From the NCBI GenBank assembly GCA_015501585.1, contig JADNRY010000109.1, positions 124,001-188,000 of the forward strand: DNA of 64,000 nucleotides, read 5' to 3'. Under the pieces are notes generated by a model. That model did not search any database. It saw only the letters and a list, made by a program, of their open reading frames with translations, and was not told the DNA's origin. Of this stretch, positions 55,074 to 64,000 are shown piece after piece; the first letter of the stretch is position 1, and each line of letters opens with the position of its first letter. The position numbers were made by a program, and so were the translations under genes. The DNA is from Rhodocollybia butyracea. Taxonomy: Eukaryota; Basidiomycota; Agaricomycetes; Agaricales; Omphalotaceae.

Positions 55074-55807
55074 GTAGAATTTACAGTGAGGAAAATTTAA
55101 AATGGGGAAATTTTGTGATACAACTTGGCTAAATAGAAAATATGAGAACCCAGGCAGTTTCGCTGTAGGCCTAGAAGTTGGAGTGAAATGTGAAATATCC
55201 GAGTCATATATTGTAGGTAGGTCATAATCGACGTTTTGCTCCAGTATAGGTCATAACCGACGATTGGTTCCAGATAGGTCATGGATTAGCAAGGAGCTTA
55301 CTAAGTGGAATATAAATCGAGAGCGTTGAATATACACGTGTTTCAGGCGCTAAAGGTTGAAGAGGCGGTGGTGAGTCCGTACCGGCCCAGCACTTCCCCT
55401 AAACATTGATGTCGGATATTATTAACTCACTTTGTTATTGTGTCAATGTCTGGATATTGATTGCGGTTGAAAGTCAAGATCGAGGTGCATCACACAATCA
55501 TGCCTTGCAGTTTCCGACTGTTAATTCAGTTGTAGAGGTATGTTGGATCATGGCGCATAAACCATTCACTTATCACAGATTCACAGCAACCTCATCGTAT
55601 TGTCGTGATTCGCCGACGTAAGTGTTTTGCTGTTGTCATTTGCGTTGTTTCACAGTGGTAGATACCACGCCGTGAGTGTTGTCGCTCATTCGAAGGATCA
55701 GTACATATATAGAGCTGGTCCGGCTTTTTATCAAGCACAAGGTTGAAGATTCGAAGTCATACAAGGTTAATTGGAAGGACTAGTATGGGAAAAGGAATAC
55801 TTTAGTA
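55074..55807. other. intergenic
   Basis: Only short frames. TAGGTCATAAnCGACG occurs twice (about 55216 and 55245), a short direct repeat. Nothing else seen. Confidence 0.35.
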
Positions 55808-57269
55808 CTACACGGTCACAGATAAATACACGTGGTGAAATTTTGCACTATTGAATATGATTTCTACAGTTCTTTTCGTCAATGGTTCTGCTCGAAGAAG
55901 CATATAAGGACCAGATAGTAGTGGTGTTAGTACAGCACGAATGTGTTGCACAGTTGGCAGCGAAACTGTAAGTGGCAAAGAAGTTGTAAAACTTGTTAAA
56001 CATGTCATTCGAGGCATGATCATCCTGAGATATACGAGAATGTCCTGCAATCAAATGAGTACAATTTGAACTGGAAACAAATAATCATACATGGGTTGGG
56101 ACAGAGCCGTCTGGGATAAGAACAAGTTCGTTCAATGTAGTCAAGCACCCAACCAAAGAAGCATCGAATTCGGTTATGACGACGAAATTGCAGAGAGTCA
56201 AACATCTTAATGTGGTTGTTGACCCCAATGTTTCCAATATATATGCGACAGAGATAATGTTGCAAAGTGCAACGTCAATTGATTGGAGAGTCGCATGAGC
56301 AGGTGGAAAATACAACAGTCTTCGGACATCGAAGAGGGAACCGCGGAAATGTTGCAAGTTGTCGAAGTTATTTTCTCCTGCGAATAGTGTCGAGTTATCT
56401 GCCCGAATACCTGCCCATCTATAACAAAGCCGGATTATGAATGGGTGGTGATCCAGAAGCTCAAGACATGGAAGTTGCATATTCCATGAGCTTAAACCTA
56501 GCGATGTTAGTCTTGGGAAGAAAAAGTTGCCACTAGCAAGCAGTACTCTCAGATCTTCAACTGATTTTTGTTGTATAATTGCAGGAAGGGTGAGGTGTAA
56601 ATCCTCTAGGTTGGGTGTTTTAGAGCGTAAGCTTCGTAGGATGTTTAATATCGAATTTGTCGATTTGCCTGGAATTAGGTTGGTTGTATGTTTTCAGCGC
56701 AACAGGTTATTTACCTTGTTCAAAATCAGGATCAAAATGCAAATGAAGAACAGCTAAGTTGTTAGTCAGTAGTTCCGACTGAATCCAGATAAGCTTCATT
56801 CGGTGATTGTACAGTTTGTACATACCAAGCAGTTTATATTTTCGGAGGAGTAAACAGTGATATGTATTTCTAGTGTTGATAAGTGGTGCAAGGATTGCGG
56901 TACACCGTTTGGGAAGACAGGCACCAATGAATCTTTGACCATCCAGTGGAATTCGCGGACGTTACTGCGGTTGGTGAGTCTTTGCCATACTTTACAAAGA
57001 AGTGTAATTGTTTCCATGGTGAGATTATTATGATTTTCTTTCGTAGGCATGATCAGAATTGAGCGGATTGAAGGTACAAAATCTGTGGAACACTGGGACA
57101 GAGGCTGAGATAAGGTTAACAATGCACCGGAAGGAATTTTTCTGTACAGCGCAGCGATGGAGGCGCTATGTACATTTTTACTGATGGAAGTCCAAGCTGC
57201 GATAGATTTCACGTCGAGTCCCAACCAAGACAAAATTTCGGAATGGATTTCCACAGGCAGGTCAATCAT
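55808..57269 (-). CDS. F-box / leucine-rich-repeat-like protein
   Basis: Four exons: 57269-56826, 56778-56715, 56668-56091, 56044-55808; 440 aa. The N-terminus MIDLPVEIHSEILSWLGL begins an F-box-like helix pair (LPVEIHSEILSWL, then WTSISKNVHSASIAALYRK), which would bind Skp1 of an SCF ubiquitin ligase. The rest has irregular leucine-rich repeats (TPNLEDLHLTLPAI, FPRLTSLGLSSWNM, CLTTLNELVLIPDG) typical of substrate-recruiting F-box proteins. The first intron (47 nt, acceptor GGATTCAG) is the only choice that keeps the frame. The substrate is unknown. Confidence 0.75.
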
Positions 57270-57453
57270 GGATGTTTATGAGAAGAGGTGAAATAATAAT
57301 TTTCGTAGTACACGGAACATGATTAATCTGAGTCAGAATACTCCCAACGCAGGAGGAAAACAATTCCGAGGTTAATTAAAGCCATTAAATCCTTTTGAAT
57401 ATCACAGCTGAAGCGAGGTTCTGAGCCAGTGCATCTTATATGGACCCCAGCGC

Positions 57454-59008
57454 TCAGAGCAACTGACCCCGGTCTATCATGAATTTCGTAGTCAGACTGT
57501 TACGAGAATTAGTGTCCGTTATTAATAGTAGAAAGAAACACACGATTGTCGCATTAGGGAAAGCAGAAAAAATTCTGCGTAAGAACTGCAGTGTAGCATA
57601 AGCCATGGAGCAATCAACTTCAAACTGTTCTCCCAATGGAGAAGCGAACGCTAAAAAGTCACACGTAGCGCGTTCCGCATTGGAACCTAAATTATTGGGA
57701 GTTCGCCGAAGGCTACTGTTCTTTTGAATGATGTATACTGCAGAATCTCCACTAGAAAGAATCATAAGTATCAAGGTCAACTGATGTAAGCCCTATGCAC
57801 CTGAGTGTACCATCGTAAATGAGGTGGTGGTAGTAGCGTAGGTGAGTTCTAAGTCTAGGTTTTTCCTGTTTTGAGATAATGTAAGTCGAACTGCCCGGTG
57901 GAACTTGTGCGCGTTCAAAAATAAATTTGTTCGTATTCCCCGAAAAAGCTAGTTCGAAGCTATTGCACTCGAGACGATCGCGGTGGGACTGTTGATTACC
58001 AAAGTAAGGTAACTCTCGCGAATAACAAAAATTGTCGCGCGGAAACCTTGCAATTCCGCTGTAAAATTCGGAGTTGAAATCGATAATAGATTGCCAATCC
58101 AGTGTTTTCGAAGAAGCATAACCCCGATCGTTCCATTTTTGTAATAAGGCCTGTTGCGGTTGTTTGCCTCGGTTGAATACGACAGTCTCGTGTTTTACAA
58201 GAGTTGTCCGTGGAAACAGACTGAACGCAGAATAGTGAGAGATGATGTTCATTACGCAAGCTTTTAACAAGATATTAGACACTACATGTCCACAAAAAAA
58301 ATCGGCATACTGGAATGGAAAGATAACACCGCTTCTAGGGGCCCACATCGCAGCGCTATGAGTTGAATCTTTGTTTCGTTGCGAGAAAAATTCCAGACAC
58401 TGATTATGATATCTGAACGATATTGATTTTCTGGGATATTTGGGGGTTGATGTATTACTTGGATTTGTGATTCGCCTAATAAGGTTCGCTTGTACTCATC
58501 GGTGAACGTAGATTTTTGGTCTCTCGATGCAATGTACTTATAGCCAACGCGTTGCAACCATTGTGCTAGTTCAGTGCACTTTTGAAGTTCACAATATAGA
58601 TCAAGGTCGCTCTCGTACACCTCACGAGAAAAATATTGTAGGGCAATAGAGCCTGAAATGAGTGTTCCTGTGTAAGCCTATTGAATTGTCTCAGACACGA
58701 AATAAAGAAAAGAGGCTTAAGCGCACCTGGATGTCTTGAAATTCTCCGTATTCCGCTGGTGAGTGAAAGAAGCGTTTCATAGTATGCCATAAAGTGGCGG
58801 TAAGAAAAATCGAAGTGTGATTGGCCATGAAACGATTGATACGACGAAGAACAACTATTGTTGATGTCTCGAATTCATTGAAGAAAACGAATGGGGTGTT
58901 GTTGAGAGTATCGTTATTTAGAGAAGTAAACGCTTCGAAGACACGTTCAAAAGAAACCGACATTGGTGATGGTTGTAGTAAGGAAGGGTGTACGATCCAT
59001 GGGAACAT
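57454..59008 (-). CDS. uncharacterised protein with nucleotidyltransferase-like motif
   Basis: Four exons: 59008-58727, 58677-58311, 58260-57801, 57751-57454; 374 aa; in-frame joins across 40-50-nt introns. Exon 1 resembles an F-box-like N-terminus. At the start of exon 2 the sequence GTLISGSIALQYFSR is followed by YESDLDLYCE, then a region predicted to be helical (LAQWLQRVGYKY). This GS...(S)DLD arrangement resembles the active-site turn of small nucleotidyltransferases, but that is a motif resemblance only. Later conserved-looking parts are FHSTCVMNIISHYSAFSLFP and CDFLAFASPLG. A second in-frame ATG (58963) could be the true start. No signal peptide. Confidence 0.65.
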
Positions 59009-59630
59009 TTGATCAGAGAAGGAAGTGAGGTCAGGGCGGCGAGTTATGTGGATTTAGTGTATGAAGTTGAGGGAGAGTTGTCCAAAAAAGTGAAATCGAG
59101 TCGGTATTGAACGCAGTGAACGATCTGGATGTTGTTCTAAAAAGCTGATATGTATGTTGTATAATAGACTAAAAGGTGCCTAAGTAGCAATTATATTTCA
59201 TCTTTGACTATGAGCGAATAGATCGTCTGTCCTAGATGGCGCAGAGTTTGGCCAAGGCTCTGTACGGTAGTACGCTCTTACGGGCAGAGTAATCAAGAAG
59301 GAAAAAAAAGCTATGTGGCCATTCTCTTCCTGGTCCGCAGTCAGAGTAAGAGTTCCACAACACTCAAATTACTAGTACTATCACGAGGAAGACTTGAAGC
59401 ATTGCAGGCTACAATCGTTAACGTTAGGATACTACCTAGCATGCATGGTATGTATCGATATTTTCCTTGATGCAGAGAAACTTGAACATGAAAATACAGC
59501 CTCACAAGACAGTTAGCACTACATTTAGGACCTCTCGTGCGCTAAGTATATATTTACCGTTACTACTTTCCGAGTATGATGCAGCTAAAGCGGGGTCGCG
59601 CGCAGTGATAGGTCGGGCACAAAATCCGCC
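59009..59630. other. intergenic
   Basis: No supported gene; one short frame at 59467-59658 on the plus strand lies partly opposite the debranching-enzyme fragment. Confidence 0.35.
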
Positions 59631-59639
59631 GATACTGTC

Positions 59640-60215
59640 AGCGTCCAGCAGAATATAAATTTCTCAAGGCTGGTTGGCTCCGAGCGTGTCAAGGTCGTGG
59701 ACATCATGAATATGATTGCCGCGAGAACCTGTTCTTGCTGCAATTGGAAGAACGTATAATGGGGCGGTATTGCATGTCGAGGGATCCAGGGTCTTAAAGG
59801 CGAGCAAAGAACCTTGTCGGCAAGCTGTAAAGCTTGAGACCACTCCCTGGTAGCTCCAGAGCCATAGACATCCTTGTAGATACCACGACGGTTAACCAAC
59901 TTTGGATCTATGTTGTATTTCGAGTCTTTGGCAGGCTCTATGATTTCATCAGAATCGCAGTAGCCCTACGGATGAGAAAACATACTGAGAGGCACGTAGT
60001 AGCATTTCTCAAACGAAGTTTGGATAAGGTCAGCCCATTCCTTGTAAGTGACAAGTCGGTTCTTTCCATCGACTAAATCATTTGTTAGTAACTCGAGATG
60101 AATGGAATTCGAGGGGACGTACTAGTAGCTTGGACACCCTTGAAAGGGAATTTGCTTTTGCTCGACAGTCCATCCAACCAAGTCAATGCACTCTTCACCA
60201 AACCGAAAAAATAAA
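59640..60215 (-). pseudogene. glycogen debranching enzyme C-terminal fragment
   Basis: On the minus strand, successive frames encode SALTWLDGLSSKSKFPFKG, LVDGKNRLVTYKEWADLIQ, FEKCYYVPL, then VNRRGIYKDVYGSG and REWSQALQLADKVL. The VNRRGIYKDVYGSG stretch is characteristic of the C-terminal amylo-1,6-glucosidase half of eukaryotic glycogen debranching enzyme. Frames shift repeatedly (intron remnants or indels), the normal continuation after REWSDYQ is missing, and only some 150-190 codons remain of a protein of about 1500 aa. A duplicated, decayed fragment, not a working gene. Confidence 0.65.
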
Positions 60216-60400
60216 GTAATCAGCAGCTAAAATTTAAGTTTCTGGGGACCAGAGCCGCAGCAAAGTTTCACGCAGTCTGGAGGACCCTCGGCACTACCGC
60301 GATTACTGTACATGCAAGAGAAACAGGTATAAGAATTGAGCAGACTGGGTGTTATGTTCCATGGGGTATTATGAGGGTGCTAATCAGAGTGCAGTTCCGC

Positions 60401-63400
60401 TTAACTGGGCGACGTCGGTATATAATTGGTGAACTCTCCTTCATCATGTTCGACACTATCCACTTCCGCTATTGCAGTGTCTAGCTCGTCTTCTGCTTCT
60501 GCTTCGGCCTGCGCATCTGTGTCGTCGAAGATGACATGATACTGGAAACATACAAGATGAATATAAATAGTTCCACAACATTCGAAAAACGCACATGTGT
60601 GATCAGTGTCTTGACCAGTTTATGGGTATATGGCATATTCGCAAGGACCATGAGAAAATTGTTTTGAGGTGCACGCATCAAGTTGGGGCTGAACACGATT
60701 GCAAGTGCCTCAGCAGTCATCTGATTTTGTTCCTCGTAATCAGTCACTCTGTATGGTGAAGATTAAAAGGTCTGTAGGAACAGAAAGGTAATTAAGAAAC
60801 GCGCCTATCCAAGTGTTCTGATATCAATTTCAATAAATCAAAGTTAGGGCGAGGAAGATCCTCGACAATTCTTCGAAGGTTGGACAATCGTTCGTCGAGA
60901 TTCTCTAGTTCTGTAGGAATAAGAATTCAGCCTCCGTAAACGCAACAGAACATGGACCTACTGATTATTTGGATAGATTCATGATATAATGAGGGAGGAA
61001 ATAGAGGCTCAGGTAGAACACAAAACCATGACTTTATGAGATCGCAGACGGCATGAATGTCGGTGGAGCTGTCCAATGGGTTATCACCTGGCAGAGAACG
61101 TAAGTAGTTGTTAAGACATCAAAAGGTGACCCATCTTACCACGGTTGAACGCTTCCTTGAGATGAGCAATTTCAGAACTTGCACCTGCCATTTGGTCTGC
61201 AAGTAGTGTCAGCATGGAAAAAGGACAAAGTAGGGAGGACTTACAGATCCCAACTTCGGTCAACCCTCGACTCTCGACCTGGGCTAAACAATGTTTGATG
61301 ATAGACGGTATGGTACCTGGAGATATAGGGCCACCTCCGTTCTCCCGTTCTAGCAAGAAGTCGAGTTCAACACCAAAAACTAAGAGAAACGTCAACAAAA
61401 AGTACTATAGCTTTTCTTAGATATCATACATACCTGCTTTAGGATCCCTAGAAGCAGTCGTAGGATGATCGTGGATATGATCGGCAGCCTGTGGGCCCGG
61501 AGAGTTCCCTAGATACGTCAATTGCCTCTTCGCAGCCGTTTTTGAGATCTTCGCCAGCGTTTCTATCCATTTGATCATTTCCCGCTTCGACATTGCCTGG
61601 AGGAGATAATGTCCCCCATCCTCCATATTGAGCTGGAAAGTAAACGAACGATCATTGTTGATGAATTGGGACACGGTAGAATCACTGAGATTCAGCACCA
61701 AGGTTGGCTTCCCGGAAGGAACGAAATCGAGTTCAGAGGCTGTTCGTTTCAATGTAGGAGCATGAGAGGAATCTGCACCAAAGGCGCTGGAAATGGGTCG
61801 CATGAAGCTAAAAAACGCGGACATGCTCTTCTTGTTCCTATGTTGCTTTTGAACAATAGAGGACGGCCATCATCCTCCCTTCATTGCTCGATTCAACTGT
61901 TCTTCCCGTTTCTCATTCCGCGACTGTTCTGGTAATTTTTCTTTCTGCAGGCGCACATGTAAATTCTTGTCTCAACGGTGTTTCTCAACTTGAAATGCCA
62001 CAAGCCTTTGGAGAGGGTGGGATATCTTTCGTGAAGGTGTTCCAGTAATATTTCCAGCAGTACTTTCCTGATAAGCTTCGTCTTTGATTCCACGAAGATC
62101 AAAACTGGATAGAGAAAATCTCGCGTTCGATGTTGTTTAGACGTTCAAAGCCACGCCTGTTGATATCGTTTTTGGTGAGCAAACCTTCGCGAAAGCAAAG
62201 ATGGTGCGTTTGAAATAAAGTTACAAAGATTTCTAGAAGGAAATGTCATCAATTGTTCAAAAAACTTCAAAATTACAAAACTCACCGGCGTTTATCGAAA
62301 TTCACAAGACTTTGACCTTCCTCATTTTGAGATTCGACAAGATCCAGCATAGCAATGACACTTAAGATCCTCTCAATCAGCCAACCCATATCTACCGTCA
62401 GCGCCTCCTTCGACGATATCCCCTCCGTCATTGAGCGGGCCAACAGCTGAGCGAGGGTCTCATAATTACACCCTTGAGCCACAGCAATATTTTGCCATGC
62501 CCGTTGATGCATTCGGCATTCTGGACTTAGGATAGCAGATGTCACTGCGGCCTCGACAAACGACCTCACACAAGGTTGTTCAGAAACCAAGGTTGGGGTC
62601 AAGGATTCTGCATTTCGCAGCCGAGCGACTTTGATGACTTGTAACAAAAACTCTAACCGTGCTTGGTGCGTGTGAAGGCCAAGCCTTGGGGCGACAACTT
62701 TTTGAGACTATCCATTTCCGCACGATCGAGTGTGCTCTGATGCAGCTACAGATACCAGGGGGAAGAAGACGATATAGACTCTCTGGAGAGAGTTCAGATA
62801 TAAGGGAAGATGGTTCGACTTCTTGGATGTGAGTATGGATGGTTTGGATTTCGATATGATCTTCCAGCGCTGTTATTTCTCGGGGTAGGAACCATCCTGT
62901 ACGGTCAGCACTTTGTACTTCCAAAAGATCAGAGGTGATGTAGAGATCCTAAAAAAAGAGATCATGAATTAGAAGGAAGGTCGAGAGGATACCTCACTTA
63001 CTTCCTCCGTCACATTATTAAACGCAGCAAAGGCCATCCCATCAATATTATCCACAAATTCTTCCGGACTCATCCGGTCCATATCTGGAGGCTCCCTTGT
63101 ACTAAGATTCCTCATCCTCGACTCAGACGCCGTAACCGTGCTTCTCGAGATGTGATTCCTCGGGATCGAAGGTCTCATTGTCTGCGAACAAAGTATCTGT
63201 TCAACAACCTGTCGCGACTCTGTCAAACTGTCCCAAGCTTGTCGGACACTGGAATCTTCAAACATAGTAGGAGGGGAAGCATGAAGTATGGTGTGATCAC
63301 TGGAACTGGAGAAAAACGCTCGGAGAGCTTGTAAGAGCTGTGAATCATCTAATATGTCTTGGGCTCCTCCGCCTTTTGTCAACCAGAGTTTTACCGTTTC

Positions 63401-64000
63401 AAGGACTTGAGACTTTACAGATATGGCGGTGAGATACTGATCAGGTAAGGGAGGAGAGCCTATTGGTTGACTCTTGAGGTAAATCTTGCGTAAAAGCTAA
63501 GTAAAGACGTCAGTATCACACCTATCCATCCGCACAAACAGAGAGCCACCTCGAAAAATATTAACGGCGTCACAAAGCTCCGAAAAACATTCCACCACAC
63601 CCTCGTAAACTCCTTGTGGTCAAGCAACAACTCCCTCGTCATTCCCACTCGCAACGACATCTCTCCATTGTCGTCGGCAACAGAAACCGAAACATTATGA
63701 AGTCCTTGAACAAGGATATCCACCAGACGATCCAGGGTCCCTGCTTGAACAAGGACACGGAGCGGAGGCTCCGACGAGTTCTCAGATAAAGTTGGATGTT
63801 GCCGTTGAGATAAGGATGGCAAGTGAATTCCTTCGTGCAACACTGCTTTTTTCGCTCTAGGTTAGCTGATGACCTAGGCGTTACCCGAATGGAGGGTGTC
63901 CTCCCAATAGCGTTCAAGTCAGATTTCCCATCCAAGAACAACGACGCGTCCATATCAGCTGTACTCGGCGGACGAGACCTAACCAAAGACGAAGGTCTCG
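60401..64000 (-). CDS. Bem2-like RasGEF-N / PH / RhoGAP protein (3' part; 5' end beyond the window)
   Basis: Multi-exon gene read right to left. The first visible exons (about 63990-62282) carry a RasGEF-N/RasGEF-like region (LVQAGTLDRLVDILVQGL; EFTRVWWNVFRSFVTPLIFFE; later SLYRLLPPGICSCI and VMGWLIERILSVIAML-type helices). A PH-like domain follows (61800-61510: SGKPTLVLNLSDSTVSQ, YLLQAMSKREMIKWIETLA). The RhoGAP domain (about 61400-60500) has GVELDFLLERENGG, PSIIKHCLAQVESRGL, VCDLIKSWF-type sequence and MTAEALAIVFSPNLMRAP. The stop is at 60403-60401 after an acidic tail. This order is that of yeast Bem2, a GTPase-activating protein for Rho/Cdc42 acting in cell polarity. The protein is presumably complete outside the window. 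Exon borders in the 62-kb part were not all resolved. Confidence 0.85.

Noticed and set aside
1..64000. CRISPR array, bacterial operon or phage structure
   Set aside because: The window is eukaryotic: introns in nearly all genes, a eukaryotic tRNA without CCA, a LINE, F-box and RhoGAP genes. No regularly spaced short repeats of CRISPR type were seen.

Overview
The window is genomic DNA of a filamentous basidiomycete, most probably an Agaricomycete. The evidence is short (about 45-75 nt) introns with GTRNGT donors and CTRAC-type branch sites in nearly every gene, a Tad1-like LINE with zinc knuckles and RNase H, a Bem2-type RasGEFN/PH/RhoGAP gene, a TKL-like kinase with an HGDIKGAN catalytic loop, and F-box/LRR genes. 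No species can be named from sequence alone.

Left part (1-23.4 kb): a tandem array of six diverged duplicons. Each carries a minus-strand gene for a secreted protein of a family I do not recognise and, divergently on the plus strand, an aldehyde dehydrogenase (ALDH) copy. Only the last ALDH (21098-23381, 11 exons, 488 aa) is intact; the other five are 5' remnants. Of the six secreted-protein genes, those at 2023-2699, 6884-8311 and 15367-16775 are open. The one at 4525-5178 has a frameshift near its end, and those at 9379-10289 and 18944-20327 are broken. Two more members lie on the plus strand at 46155-47032 and 50014-50968. The family has a signal-peptide exon, then one or two copies of a roughly 150-aa domain with a conserved FCxxGCYxYxVTT core. 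A 1.4-kb non-autonomous TIR element (10887-12290) has split one duplicon.

Middle (23.4-46 kb): a tRNA-Lys(UUU) gene with decayed copies; a nearly complete 6.2-kb LINE (26133-32372) with a perfect 12-bp target-site duplication and several frameshifts; two unassigned ORFs; a remarkable small gene at 34249-35052 encoding a secreted 101-aa protein with two six-cysteine (knottin-like) repeats, whose reading frame requires two 1-nt exons; an R3H-like protein; a protein kinase; and a trypsin-like protease preceded by two near-identical 150-aa repeats.

Right part (46-64 kb): two plus-strand secreted-family genes flanking a 2345-bp foldback element (47451-49795, 6-bp target-site duplication); a decayed BTB-like fragment; a 622-aa protein of unknown function; an F-box/LRR gene; a gene with a nucleotidyltransferase-like GS...DLD motif; a glycogen-debranching-enzyme fragment; and the 3' part of a Bem2-like gene that runs off the right edge.

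Nothing indicates an operon or a metabolic cluster. The window is best read as a lineage-specific, rapidly duplicating secretome locus, with the secreted family and the micro-exon cysteine-rich gene as the novel elements, next to conserved housekeeping genes at the right.
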